Origin: Pseudomonadota bacterium
Lineage (GTDB): Bacteria; Pseudomonadota; Alphaproteobacteria; Dongiales; Dongiaceae
Assembly: GCA_016183985.1 (NCBI GenBank)
Contig: JACPDN010000006.1
Span: forward strand, 868,001 to 932,000
Direction: 5' to 3'
DNA: 64,000 bases
Of this stretch, positions 7,499 through 16,404 are shown in pieces; within the stretch, counting starts at the first letter, position 1; the number at the start of each line of letters is the position of its first letter. Both the position numbers and the translations under genes were made by a program. The notes below the pieces were generated by a model. The model had not been told where the DNA came from, searched no databases, and was given only the letters and a program-made list of their open reading frames with translations.

Positions 7499-8464
7499 AT
7501 GCGCTATTGGTGGGTCAACCAGAATCAGACCTACCGTCATGAAGTAGATGGCGGATACCTTTGGTCGCCTAAACGGAACGCCAATGGCGGCCGCAATCCC
7601 TTCTATGATTCCATGCGCGAAGTCTCACCGGGCGACATCATCTTTTCATTTGCCGAGACCTATGTTCGCGCCATCGGCATCGCTCAATCTTATTGCTGGG
7701 AAAGTCCGAAGCCGGAAGAGTTCGGCGCTGCGGGCCAGAATTGGGAGAACATCGGCTGGCGCGTCGCGGTCGAGTTTCATCCGCTGCCCACGCCAGTGCG
7801 TCCCAAGGAACATATGGCGCTGCTGGCACCCCTCCTCCCCGCGAAATACGCGCCCTTGCAGGCCAATGGCAACGGACTGCAGTCAATCTATCTAACGGAG
7901 ATCAGCGCGGCATTCGCCGGCGCCTTGGCGAGCCTGCTCGGCAGCCAATATCAGATCCTACAAGAAGCTGCGCTATCGGTGGTGCCGCGGCCAGCCGACG
8001 ATATTGAGCAGTGGGAGAGAAAGATTGAAGGTCAAGTCGCCGCCAACACCGCGCTGGCTGAGACCGAGCGGACGGCCATTATTCGTGCCCGGCGCGGCCA
8101 GGGCCTCTTCCGCGACCGAGTCAGCAAAATCGAGCAACGCTGCCGCATCACCGGTGTCGACAATCCGGTCCATCTTGTCGCTAGCCATTGCAAGCCCTGG
8201 CGCGATGCCAGCAATGAAGAGCGGCTCGATGGCGAGAATGGCCTCCTCCTGACCCCCAGCATCGATCATCTCTTTGATCGTGGCTTCATCAGTTTTGAAG
8301 ACAACGGAAGGCTATTGGTTTCGCCGGTAGCACAGCGAGATTCACTGCACCGCATGGGGGTCGAAACGCAGTCGACCCTCAATGTTGGATCGTTCTCACA
8401 AGGTCAGCGGCAGTTCCTGGACTTCCATCGCAGCAGCGTGTTCTTGAAGTCTGGTTGGAAATAG
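7499..8464 (+). CDS. PUA/EVE-like domain plus HNH endonuclease
   Basis: This 321-residue protein has two parts. Residues 1-150 resemble EVE/PUA-like modified-base readers: RYWWVNQNQTY at the N-terminus, PGDIIFSFAE near residues 44-53, and a second WENIGWRVAVEF strand. Residues about 195-285 are an HNH_2-type nuclease: FRDRVSKIEQRCRITG, then ASHCKPW (His230), then ENGLLLTPSIDHLFD (Asn247, His257). Reader plus HNH fusions are typical of modification-dependent (type IV-like) restriction enzymes. A GGGGGG ribosome site lies directly before the ATG. It stands alone with no methylase, which fits that role. Specificity is unknown. Confidence 0.8.
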   Translation: MRYWWVNQNQTYRHEVDGGYLWSPKRNANGGRNPFYDSMREVSPGDIIFSFAETYVRAIGIAQSYCWESPKPEEFGAAGQNWENIGWRVAVEFHPLPTPVRPKEHMALLAPLLPAKYAPLQANGNGLQSIYLTEISAAFAGALASLLGSQYQILQEAALSVVPRPADDIEQWERKIEGQVAANTALAETERTAIIRARRGQGLFRDRVSKIEQRCRITGVDNPVHLVASHCKPWRDASNEERLDGENGLLLTPSIDHLFDRGFISFEDNGRLLVSPVAQRDSLHRMGVETQSTLNVGSFSQGQRQFLDFHRSSVFLKSGWK

Positions 8465-8786
8465 AGTTTGCCGCTGCGACCATGCCATGCCGGCCCAGTA
8501 AACCAAGAAATCCAGCTAGATGACTCCGTGGACCCGATCAGAGCGTCCACCAAAACTTTAACACCTTGAAATTACTCGAGCTTGCCTGAGTGCTATAGTT
8601 CGCGTGTCTCACTACCGTGTCTCACCAATAGTCCCACCGAGAGGGGTAGCGCAAGTAGTCGCGGAACAGGGCAATGAGGCTATTGCGATTGGCCCGAGGT
8701 GGTGGGGTACAATCGAAAAAAATCGCCTGACCTCCTGCTTATGCGTCGGGCGTTGCGTAGCTTTAAGGTGAGGGGCTTCATTTACC
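8465..8786. other. Intergenic region upstream of the PIN-domain gene
   Basis: This is 322 bp without a convincing gene. It contains TGCTATAGT at 8591-8599, which could be an extended -10 element, and a direct repeat of GTGTCTCAC around 8604-8625. No terminator with a T-run is visible. Confidence 0.35.
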
Positions 8787-10376
8787 TTGTCTACACTGTA
8801 CCTCTTTTCGGACACCAATCTGTTGCTTCAATGCCGCACTCTTGAAGAATTGGACTGGAGCCGCTGGTCCTCTTTCGACGAGGTGCGTGTGGTGGTGTCC
8901 AGCCCCGTCTTGAAAGAGATCGATTATCGCAAGAACAAAGGAAATGATCGAGTGAGCAGCCGTGCTAGGGCAGCGTCATCGCTGTTTAGGGCGATGCTCG
9001 AAAGCGGTCCTAAGACCATTAAAGAAAAAGATCCGTCTGTAGTTTTGTGTATCGAAACGGGGCATCTGCCCAGCAAGACCCTAGCAAGCCGCCTCGACTA
9101 CGGCCAAAGGGACGACCAATTGATAGGGGTCTTGCACGAGTTCATTTCGCAACAAATCGATGTCGATGCGCGGTTGCTCACACACGACACAACACCTTTG
9201 TATACAGCACGAGGCGTTGGACTTGTTGCGGAGATCATCCCCGATGAATGGTTATTGCCCCCTGAGAAAAGTGAGCAAGAAAAGGAGATGGCAAAACTAA
9301 GGGCTGACTTAGCGCGGCTAAAGAAAGCAGAGCCCAATTTTTCGGGACGTCTCCTCGACTCAGATCAAAATGAAGTGAAAAGCTATACCGCAAATTATAC
9401 CTTGTTTGAAAAGCTGACAGAGAGTGAAGTCGAATACTTCATAACGCGTCTCACTGACGCATTCCCACTAGAGGCAGACTTTGGTCCATCGGAGCCAACT
9501 CAACGCGAGGTCAAGTCGAGTTTCCCAAGCTTGCCTGCGCGTATCGAGGAGTTCGTACCTGCTACTGAGGAAGAGATAGAAAGCTATCGGGAAGAGAGAT
9601 ATCCGCGTTGGGTGAATGATTGTCGGCAACTGTTAGCCTCTCTACATCGCAAGCTGCAGCAGTCCACGGCTCCTTTAACGTTCACATTTCTGGTACAGAA
9701 CAATGGAATTCGCCCCGCAGAGGACGCGCTAATAACGATCACGGCAAAGGGGAATTTTCGAATAAGGCCGCCGAAAAATAACGATGAGAATGCGAATGGA
9801 AATAAGGCTGCCGTCTCTCAAGAAGGCGCGAATTTCACATTGCCGATGCCGCCGGACGCTCCACGGGGGCATTGGAAGTCCCAGAAGGACTCGTTTCAGC
9901 GCCTGTCAGACAGTTTAGCTACGTTCAGTAGCTATAATCTGTTTGGAGGTGGCTCTGTCTTTAACAATAACGCGGCGGGGCGAAGCTTGTTTGATTCGCG
10001 GCATGAGCTACTTGCGCAAGGATTCCCGCATTTGCCTCATCACGATCCAAATGCGTTCTATTATAGGTCCGGTCGGCCTTCGAAGCCGCAGACGAACTTT
10101 AGGTTGGAGTGTGACCAGTGGCGTCACGGCACTGAGGAAGAGTCGTTTTCTGGTCGAATTGAGATCGGTCGCGATGCGGAGAGTATAGAGGGAGCATTGG
10201 AATGCCGCATCCAGGCCAAGAACCTGTCGGACGCAGCCGTTGTTTTGGTGCCGGTGCGCATTCAGATCTCGCGCATGAAGGCCGTTCTACGCGCCGAAGA
10301 GCTGGTAGCCTCGCGCATAAAATTCGCTGGCATCGTGGGTAATCAAAGATCTGGGGGGCAAGGGCCGTCAGACTGA
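8787..10376 (+). CDS. PIN-domain ribonuclease-like protein with long C-terminal extension
   Basis: This 529-residue protein starts at TTG. GAGGGG lies about 11 bases upstream and no ATG or GTG occurs before conserved residues. Residues 1-150 form a PIN domain with acidic residues at the expected places: SDTN (Asp9), SPVLKEIDYRK (Glu44), GQRDDQLIG (Asp109/110) and LLTHDTTPLYTA (Asp134). A coiled segment follows (residues 165-180) and then about 350 residues not recognised. Unlike VapC toxins it is long and has no small antitoxin gene beside it. RNA cleavage is inferred from the acidic set. Confidence 0.75.
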   Translation: MSTLYLFSDTNLLLQCRTLEELDWSRWSSFDEVRVVVSSPVLKEIDYRKNKGNDRVSSRARAASSLFRAMLESGPKTIKEKDPSVVLCIETGHLPSKTLASRLDYGQRDDQLIGVLHEFISQQIDVDARLLTHDTTPLYTARGVGLVAEIIPDEWLLPPEKSEQEKEMAKLRADLARLKKAEPNFSGRLLDSDQNEVKSYTANYTLFEKLTESEVEYFITRLTDAFPLEADFGPSEPTQREVKSSFPSLPARIEEFVPATEEEIESYREERYPRWVNDCRQLLASLHRKLQQSTAPLTFTFLVQNNGIRPAEDALITITAKGNFRIRPPKNNDENANGNKAAVSQEGANFTLPMPPDAPRGHWKSQKDSFQRLSDSLATFSSYNLFGGGSVFNNNAAGRSLFDSRHELLAQGFPHLPHHDPNAFYYRSGRPSKPQTNFRLECDQWRHGTEEESFSGRIEIGRDAESIEGALECRIQAKNLSDAAVVLVPVRIQISRMKAVLRAEELVASRIKFAGIVGNQRSGGQGPSD

Positions 10377-10897
10377 AGAAAAGCAAAGTGACAAAGCCGG
10401 TATTGTTGAGATCACTATGGGACACTTAGCTCATGCTACATGAAATGGTTTTGGGGATAGGAATGGGCCAGGGGGCCTTGCTCAGATATCAAGGGTGCGA
10501 AGCAGAGCAAGTGAAAAGAGTTCTTTCCGCCATCATGGCGTAAACGCCCCTCAATGCGCACCAACACACTGGTATTTCAATGGAATTCAAACGAGAAGCT
10601 TTCCTGAAATTCCTCACGATCAGCTCAGTTCCCGAACTCGGAATTGCCGCCTGATAGGCGATTCCCGATTGCTATTCAGAAACTCACGAAGAGCACAGTT
10701 ACAGCGTCATGGCGGTCGGCCGTTGACGCTGACATTGGCAATTACCATCGCTCCCAATTGTGGCTTTCGAACAGTAGTCGAAGAATGGTTGACCTAATCG
10801 ATTGTTCGATATCGTTCGCACATAGCGACGTAAACCGTTTCTATGTGCGAACGATATCGAACAGCGGCACCCTCACGCGCCGCAATCGGCGACATCC
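10377..10897. other. Gene-free stretch between convergent genes, with a large hairpin
   Basis: This is 521 bp between the PIN-domain and HNH genes, which converge here. No open frame looks like a real protein. The only clear structure is the perfect inverted repeat at 10804-10862. Confidence 0.5.
10804..10862. repeat. Perfect 22-bp inverted repeat, 15-base loop
   Basis: Bases 10804-10825 and 10841-10862 are exact reverse complements, from GTTCGATATCGTT inward to CACATAG. The loop is CGACGTAAACCGTTT. There is no T-run on either side. It lies between two convergent genes, so it could act as a bidirectional termination or RNA-stabilising hairpin, or be a recombination or protein-binding site. 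Within each arm CGATATCG is itself palindromic. Confidence 0.8.
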
Positions 10898-11689
10898 TCA
10901 CTTACCCCAGATCGCCGCCTTCTCAAAAATCCGGCGGTCCTTCTTGGAGATCTTCAAGGGAGTGCTTAGGCCGCAATAATAGTCAAGGTAGCTCTCCAAT
11001 TCTTGTTTGGCGAAGTCGTGATCCAGATCGGAGATAATGACAAGAGCGCGCTTGTCGCGTTGCGGATTTCGATGCGGAAACCAATAGCCTTGCGTCAGTA
11101 ACGCTGGAAACAAGCGCACCAAAGGGTGTTTGTCGACAACTTCAACAATCTTTGAATTGATGGATAAAATTGCTCTCGCTGCCTTGCGAGCATCTTCGAT
11201 GGTGTCATAGGTCACTTCTTTGAGTGAGGCTTGCTGCGCCCAGCGCGCCGCCTGTGCAGCAGCAAGTTCCGCCCTCCAGATTGCCTTCTGCATGGCCGAG
11301 TAACGGGGCCAGTTATCGGGGCGCTCAGTGTGAAATTCCCGAACATTCTTGGGTGATACATAGGAGGTCGTCGCTTCCGTGTCCTGCAGAAGCTTCTCCG
11401 TCAGTCGTGGATCTCGCCATACACCGTTCTCGGCAAAGTGAATGTAATCGTGGCAACCCTCGCAGATCGACACAAGGCCTTCGAGGCATTTCCCCTCCAT
11501 CACCTCGCGTGAATAGCTTCTGTGATGCACATAGTCGGCATCACCTTGGCATCGAACACACTTACCGCCATCGCGATCCAGAACTGCATCTCGCAGATTC
11601 TTCCAAATCTTGCGTCGACGATACAGCTCGTAATCTTCCGGTGGAACGGTCGGCCATGCTGGCAATGTGTAGTGCGGAATGGTTGCCAT
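10898..11689 (-). CDS. HNH endonuclease-like protein
   Basis: This protein has about 263 residues. An HNH-type zinc-finger nuclease domain lies at residues about 30-90: AVLDRDGGKCVRCQG, then DYVHHRSYSREVMEG, then VSICEGCHDYIHFAENG. This gives two CxxC knuckles and the HH...H set. The remaining 170 residues are helical and unknown. The ATG at 11689 is preferred over the GTG one codon earlier. It is followed, on the same strand, by nothing; upstream lies a zinc-ribbon membrane protein 18 bases away. A DNA-cutting role is inferred. Confidence 0.7.
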   Translation of the reverse strand: MATIPHYTLPAWPTVPPEDYELYRRRKIWKNLRDAVLDRDGGKCVRCQGDADYVHHRSYSREVMEGKCLEGLVSICEGCHDYIHFAENGVWRDPRLTEKLLQDTEATTSYVSPKNVREFHTERPDNWPRYSAMQKAIWRAELAAAQAARWAQQASLKEVTYDTIEDARKAARAILSINSKIVEVVDKHPLVRLFPALLTQGYWFPHRNPQRDKRALVIISDLDHDFAKQELESYLDYYCGLSTPLKISKKDRRIFEKAAIWGK

Positions 11690-11707
11690 CACCCGCTCAG
11701 AGATCCA

Positions 11708-12004
11708 CTACGACTTTACGCCAAGTGCAAAGAAAATGAGAGCGAGGACACCCATAGCGATGAAGGCAATGATCGCCACGACCGCATTGCTGCTATTCGT
11801 ATTAGCGCTACAGGCGGCGCACATCAGAACATAGCCGTTCTTTCGGCGACCGCCGTCCCCTTTCATGACCCTCGTCGATATCCCGCCATCGGGCAGGCTG
11901 GTGCCGCATCTATAGCATTTAGCCAAGACATCACCTCGTTCGCGGTCCGCCCGAGCTTGTGCCAGCAGCCACCCGGAGCAGATTCCACCACCTACCAAGC
12001 ACAT
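11708..12004 (-). CDS. Zinc-ribbon membrane protein
   Basis: This 98-residue protein has a short hydrophobic N-terminus and a zinc ribbon made of KCYRCGTS and MCAACSAN. A C-terminal membrane helix follows (SNAVVAIIAFIAMGVLALIF, about residues 72-91). It lies 18 bases upstream of the HNH gene on the same strand and is divergent from the membrane operon starting near 12.1 kb. Function unknown. Confidence 0.55.
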   Translation of the reverse strand: MCLVGGGICSGWLLAQARADRERGDVLAKCYRCGTSLPDGGISTRVMKGDGGRRKNGYVLMCAACSANTNSSNAVVAIIAFIAMGVLALIFFALGVKS

Positions 12005-12095
12005 GCCTAGGAAAAACCACAGAAAATCATAGCATTTATCAAATTGAATGCAACTTTAAGTGTGTGGTAATTACGTATTTCTTATCCAGTCGGGG

Positions 12096-13541
12096 ATGGG
12101 GGATAGATTGCTCGACTATTTGCGCTCAACCTTGAAGACCGAATACAAACCAGGCCCTGGCTCCTTCCTGGAGATAGAGGCGGCCAAGCTCATTGAAAAG
12201 CTCGACCTCCGGGAGAAAGGTGCTGCTCGTGGCTTCAAGGGCGTACCAGCGGCCGATTCCCAGGTACTGGATGAAATCGAGCAAGAGATCGTCAACACGA
12301 TCCGTTCCGTCGCCACGGAAGCGCATGGCCGGACCCACGATGAGATATCGACTTACGCCCAGCGCCTGAAGTCTGCGGACATCTCCGGTGCGTCCACCGA
12401 GATGAAGACCCTCGCTCGCCAGTCCGAGGGCGATTTCGAGGCGGAGGTGCTGTCGGCCCGCGGCGATCTTGAAAAGGCGCGCAAGGCGGTCATGGATCGC
12501 CGCCGTGATGTGGATGCCTTCCGAAAGAAGAATGGCCTTACGCGGGAGGTGACCCCCAGCAAAGACGCCATTTGGATGATCGCTGCCCTATTCATCATGT
12601 TCGGCATTGAGGTTGTTCCCAATGCGTCTGTTTTGATGGACACGGATGCTCACGGTTTTGCAGGTGGTATCTCTCAGGCAATTATCTACTCCGCTCTCAA
12701 CATCCTGGTTGGTCTGGTTTGCGGCTTCTTCTGCTGGCGCAACGTGATCCATCGCAATTTGGGTCGAAAGTTTCTGGGCTTCCTATTCGCCTTGGGCCTT
12801 GCCGGATTCATCGTCTGCCTCAACTTGGCGCTTGCCCACTACCGAGCAGGCACCGTGCTTGGGCTTCCAGCGGAGGAAGCCAGGGCTTACGCCGTCACGA
12901 TGCTGACCGAGAAGCCGTTTGGCATCACCGATCTGAAATCCATCGGTATGGTCGCGATGGGTGTTCTGTTCTCCTTCATTGCAATGGTCGAGGGTTTCGT
13001 CTGGCTCGACAGCTATCCCGGATACCACGCTGTCTCGAAACTTCTCCATGACGCCGAGGATCGCTTCCATAACTTGGTTGATGACAAGATCGACTACCTA
13101 AAAGGGGTCCAAGAGAGCTTCGTTGAGCGGATCACCAATGAGCGCCGGAAGCTACGAGACAAGCGGCAGGAAATTCCCCTCGTGCTTGGCGAGCGTAAGC
13201 GTCTGGTCGCCCGGTTCGAGAGCCATATCGCGCATCTGCAGGATGTTGGTAGAGCCATGCTGGCGACATATCGGGAAGAGAACCTGAAAGCTCGCAAAGA
13301 CAGCGGCCCGACCCGTTTCAGGGACGGAGCCTGGACCCTCGATGGATTTGAAAAGATCGGGTTCGACGACGAGGTCTGGCAGACGCCAGAAAAGGAATGG
13401 ACTGATGCCAATGAAGCGCTGGAGGTCAGCGTCGACAAGCTTCAAAGCGCCTATGAGGCGGCCCTGAAATGGATCAGGGCGCAGGGCGTCGAATATAGAC
13501 ACGAAGGCGAGGACAAGAGTGGCACGGAACAGACGGCCTAG
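12096..13541 (+). CDS. Four-helix membrane protein with N- and C-terminal coiled coils (first gene of unknown membrane operon)
   Basis: About 481 residues. Residues 1-155 are cytoplasmic-looking and helical, with the motif EKLDLREKGAARGFKGVP near residues 34-51 and a charged coiled coil. Four membrane helices follow: IWMIAALFIMFGIEVV, a segment around SALNILVGLVCGFFCW, FLGFLFALGLAGFIVCLNLA, and one around MVAMGVLFSFIAMVEGFVWL. The last 160 residues form another long coiled coil. The start is uncertain: ATG at 12096 or an in-frame GTG at 12060, neither with a good ribosome site. Its stop lies 23 bases inside the next gene. No named family recognised. Confidence 0.7.
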   Translation: MGDRLLDYLRSTLKTEYKPGPGSFLEIEAAKLIEKLDLREKGAARGFKGVPAADSQVLDEIEQEIVNTIRSVATEAHGRTHDEISTYAQRLKSADISGASTEMKTLARQSEGDFEAEVLSARGDLEKARKAVMDRRRDVDAFRKKNGLTREVTPSKDAIWMIAALFIMFGIEVVPNASVLMDTDAHGFAGGISQAIIYSALNILVGLVCGFFCWRNVIHRNLGRKFLGFLFALGLAGFIVCLNLALAHYRAGTVLGLPAEEARAYAVTMLTEKPFGITDLKSIGMVAMGVLFSFIAMVEGFVWLDSYPGYHAVSKLLHDAEDRFHNLVDDKIDYLKGVQESFVERITNERRKLRDKRQEIPLVLGERKRLVARFESHIAHLQDVGRAMLATYREENLKARKDSGPTRFRDGAWTLDGFEKIGFDDEVWQTPEKEWTDANEALEVSVDKLQSAYEAALKWIRAQGVEYRHEGEDKSGTEQTA

Positions 13542-14364
13542 CAGGGCGTCATCGCGACGCGGCAGTTCGAGTGGCACAAGCAATGCCTCTCGCGCCGTCA
13601 TGATCTCACTCGCCGTAGCGGTGGTTGGAGCCATTGGCTACGCGGTTTGGACTAACAATGAGAAGATGCAGGCGCTCGCCAACATTGACTCCACGACACT
13701 TTGCCCTAAGGACGGCCCGGTTGCGGGCGTTACCGTTCTTGTCGATCGGACGGATGGCCTCAATGCCATCCAGGCGGAGCAGGTCGTTCAGCTCATCGAC
13801 ACTTGGGCCCAATCCGTACCGTCGGGCGGCATTTTTAAGGTCTATGAGGTCGGCAAAGCGAAGGATCTATTGACGCCCATTGTCACCGCCTGCAACCCCG
13901 GCGACGGCTCCAATGAATCCTATCTCACGGGCAATCCCGCCATGCTGCGGAAACAGTATGAAGAACACTATGTCGATCCGATCAAGAAAATGGCGGAAGG
14001 CATGAGGGCTGATGCCGAGGCAGATTCCTCGCCAATTATGGAAGCGGTGCAGGCTGTCACCATTCAGGACTTTGGCCCAGCGCAGACAAAGATGATGAAC
14101 AAGCGGCTCTACATCGTCTCCGACCTCATGCAGCATGTGAAGGAGTTCAGCCTATACAAAGGCATCCCGGATACCAGCGCCTTCTCCGCGACGCCATATG
14201 CGGCTTCGGTTCACGTCAACCTCTCCAACATCATTGTCAATCTGTATGCCGTGACGCGTCCCGGCATGGATGGCGATAAGCTTGGCAAACTGCGCCAGTT
14301 CTGGGGTGAATGGCTTCGATATCAGGGCGGCCTGCTGTTGGACGACAAGAGGATCGCAGGGTAA
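13519..14364 (+). CDS. Membrane-anchored VWA-like protein
   Basis: This 281-residue protein has a basic serine/arginine-rich N-terminus and one membrane helix (VMISLAVAVVGAIGYAVW, residues 27-45). An extracytoplasmic domain begins VTVLVDRTDGLN (residues 71-82) and later has KRLYIVSDLMQH. This is the order of a Rossmann-like VWA fold, with a modified metal site (DRTD in place of DxSxS). The GTG start at 13519 is supported by GGCGAGGA upstream. The gene overlaps the preceding one by 23 bases. Its stop TAA shares bases with the next ATG. A role as a ligand-binding or assembly subunit of the membrane complex is inferred. Confidence 0.65.
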   Translation: MARNRRPSRASSRRGSSSGTSNASRAVMISLAVAVVGAIGYAVWTNNEKMQALANIDSTTLCPKDGPVAGVTVLVDRTDGLNAIQAEQVVQLIDTWAQSVPSGGIFKVYEVGKAKDLLTPIVTACNPGDGSNESYLTGNPAMLRKQYEEHYVDPIKKMAEGMRADAEADSSPIMEAVQAVTIQDFGPAQTKMMNKRLYIVSDLMQHVKEFSLYKGIPDTSAFSATPYAASVHVNLSNIIVNLYAVTRPGMDGDKLGKLRQFWGEWLRYQGGLLLDDKRIAG

Positions 14365-15509
14365 TGAAGTACAGTAAGGCGATTGAGGAATCGAAGAAGA
14401 AGCGTGGCATCTACGTCTGGTACGCGCGCATCCCTTTCCTGGCGGCCGTCGCTGCTGGCGCCGCTGGCATGTATTTGATGAAGGCCTACGGATTTAGCCA
14501 GGTCCAGGTGACGGTCTTTGCCTGCGCCATGATTCTTGGGTACGCCTTACTGGTCGCAGCGACGCCCGTCCTTCGCATCCGCGACGATCAGCTCGCCGAC
14601 AATTGCTATTACCTCGGCTTTCTCTACACGCTGATGAGCCTGGCTTACGCGCTCTATCAGTACGCCCTGACCAAGTCGATTGAGGTCATTGTCTCCAACT
14701 TCGGCGTCGCCCTTGCGTCCACTATCGTTGGCGTCGTTGCCCGCGTCTTCATTAACCAGGCGCGGCGTGATGTTCTGGAGACCGAGCGCGACGCCCGGAT
14801 CGAGCTTGCTGAGGCCGTTGTTCGCATGCGGGTCGAAGTCGATGACGCTGTTCTGGCCTTGTCGTCATTCTGTCGGAATGCCCGCCAGGCGGCCGAGGAG
14901 CAGATTCGCGCCACCGCAGAGGAGTCGAACAAGGCATTGGAGGAAGGCGTCAAGCGGGTTGGAGAGGCTTCCACTGCGGTACTGGAGCGCATTGAGGAGG
15001 CATTCCGGGAGTTCCGGGACCATGCCACCACCCTGAACCAGACCTCTGGCGAGACGGTGAAGGCTATTCGGTCCCTTTTGAACCGCATCGAGAAAATCGA
15101 TGCCCCCAGCGATTTGGTTAGCCGACGCCTGGAGCCCGCCTTGCAGGCGACAGAAGCAATCGCCGCCCGGTTGCGCCAGAAGCTCCAGGATGACGAAGCC
15201 CTCCTTGGCGACTTCGCCATCAAGAGCCGGGATCTCATGTCGACGATCTCCGAGGCCATGAACCGGGTATCAGACGTGGGCGGCGCTTCCACCAGGGCTG
15301 CCGCAGACGCCAAGATCGCAACCGACCGCCTTGCCTCCTTAGCTACTAGTGTCGAGGCCGTGGTGGCGCAGCAGTCTGACTTAGCGGAATCGCTCCGGCG
15401 CCATAATACAGGCATGGAGCAAGAGCTGGAACGTACCCGTAAGGTCTCCTCGGAGATGGCCGGGGCGCTCACGGGCCTAGCTGATTCCATTACGGAGCGC
15501 CTGCGGTGA
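14364..15509 (+). CDS. Four-helix membrane protein with long cytoplasmic coiled coil, ExbB/ZorA-like layout
   Basis: 381 residues. Membrane helices lie at about residues 18-40, 48-68, 82-103 (YYLGFLYTLMSLAYALYQY) and 110-130 (SNFGVALASTIVGVVARVF). The last one resembles the small-residue-rich pore helix of TolQ/ExbB/MotA/ZorA proteins (FGVALASTIVG). Residues about 135-381 are a continuous coiled coil, as in the cytoplasmic tail of ZorA. The start ATG overlaps the previous stop (TAATG). The next gene starts at GTG inside its stop. Stator-type ion channel function is an inference from topology; sequence similarity by eye is weak. Confidence 0.65.
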   Translation: MKYSKAIEESKKKRGIYVWYARIPFLAAVAAGAAGMYLMKAYGFSQVQVTVFACAMILGYALLVAATPVLRIRDDQLADNCYYLGFLYTLMSLAYALYQYALTKSIEVIVSNFGVALASTIVGVVARVFINQARRDVLETERDARIELAEAVVRMRVEVDDAVLALSSFCRNARQAAEEQIRATAEESNKALEEGVKRVGEASTAVLERIEEAFREFRDHATTLNQTSGETVKAIRSLLNRIEKIDAPSDLVSRRLEPALQATEAIAARLRQKLQDDEALLGDFAIKSRDLMSTISEAMNRVSDVGGASTRAAADAKIATDRLASLATSVEAVVAQQSDLAESLRRHNTGMEQELERTRKVSSEMAGALTGLADSITERLR

Positions 15510-16399
15510 TCAACACCGAGCAGGACGACAAGCAGTTCCGGCGTGGCGTCGTCCTCGGCCTCACCATGGCCGAAATCCTGCTTCTGCTCATCTTCTTGCT
15601 AATGTTGCTGATGGTATCTCAGCTCGATCTTGGTGAGAAACAACTGAAGTCGGCCCAGGACACCGCAAAGACGCAGGAGAAGGAGCTTGCCGATCTAAAG
15701 GGTCAGCTCAACTTTGTTCTGGGCAAGAATGGCAAGAAGTACGACGGCCTCAAGGACTATGTCCATATGGAGGCCGAGCTGGCGGCAACATTGCTCAAGC
15801 TCCAAGAAGCCGAGCAGAAGCTAGTGACTTCGGGCGATGCCGATCAGCTCATGAAACATGCCGTTGCTATGTCCCCTGATGCGCCTCCGCAGGAAGCCAT
15901 CGAGAAGATGATCCAGGCGGCTGACATCGGCAAGGCACTCATGCGTTCGGACAACGATGCGGACAAAATACTTGCGAATGCCGCATCTTGCCAAACCAGG
16001 CTCGATAGCTGTACGGGGCAAGTTACATATCTCTCCAATGCACTTAACAACAAGCGAGGCGGAAACGACAAACCTCCGTGCTGGGCCGACAAGGACACTG
16101 GCAAGATCCAGTACATCTTTGCCATGGCAGTCACCGATGACGGCATCGTAGTCACGGACCGAAAAGTTCCTGGTCGTGAGAAAGAGCAGGCCAGCCTGCC
16201 GATCAAAAGCATTGTCTTTGATAAGCCGCGAACCATCGGCCAATTCACTCAAGAGGTGAAGGGCATCTATGATTGGAGCGTCAAGAACGAGTGCAGATTC
16301 CACGTTCCCATCGCCAATCGCACAAACCTGGATACGAAGGCTGTCACATGGATTCCGGTCTACAAGGCTATCAAAGACCGCTTCTACAGCCCGGACTGA
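15506..16399 (+). CDS. Single-helix membrane protein with periplasmic domain, MotB/ZorB-like layout
   Basis: This 297-residue protein starts at GTG within the previous stop codon (GTGA). One membrane helix lies at residues 13-37 (GLTMAEILLLLIFLLMLLM). Its only charged residue is Glu23, where MotB/TolR-type subunits carry a proton-carrying Asp. A coiled coil follows, then a C-terminal domain of about 110 residues starting PPCWADKDTGKIQYIF. It has AVTDDGIVV and IYDWSVKNECRFHVP and is not recognisably OmpA. Position after the four-helix protein mirrors motA-motB and zorA-zorB order. Role as stator partner inferred. Confidence 0.65.
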   Translation: MINTEQDDKQFRRGVVLGLTMAEILLLLIFLLMLLMVSQLDLGEKQLKSAQDTAKTQEKELADLKGQLNFVLGKNGKKYDGLKDYVHMEAELAATLLKLQEAEQKLVTSGDADQLMKHAVAMSPDAPPQEAIEKMIQAADIGKALMRSDNDADKILANAASCQTRLDSCTGQVTYLSNALNNKRGGNDKPPCWADKDTGKIQYIFAMAVTDDGIVVTDRKVPGREKEQASLPIKSIVFDKPRTIGQFTQEVKGIYDWSVKNECRFHVPIANRTNLDTKAVTWIPVYKAIKDRFYSPD

Positions 16400-16404
16400 T
16401 CACT

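Noticed and set aside
10495-10979. Plus-strand frames of about 100 codons between the PIN and HNH genes
   Set aside because: No ribosome sites, unnatural composition, and one overlaps the HNH gene antisense.
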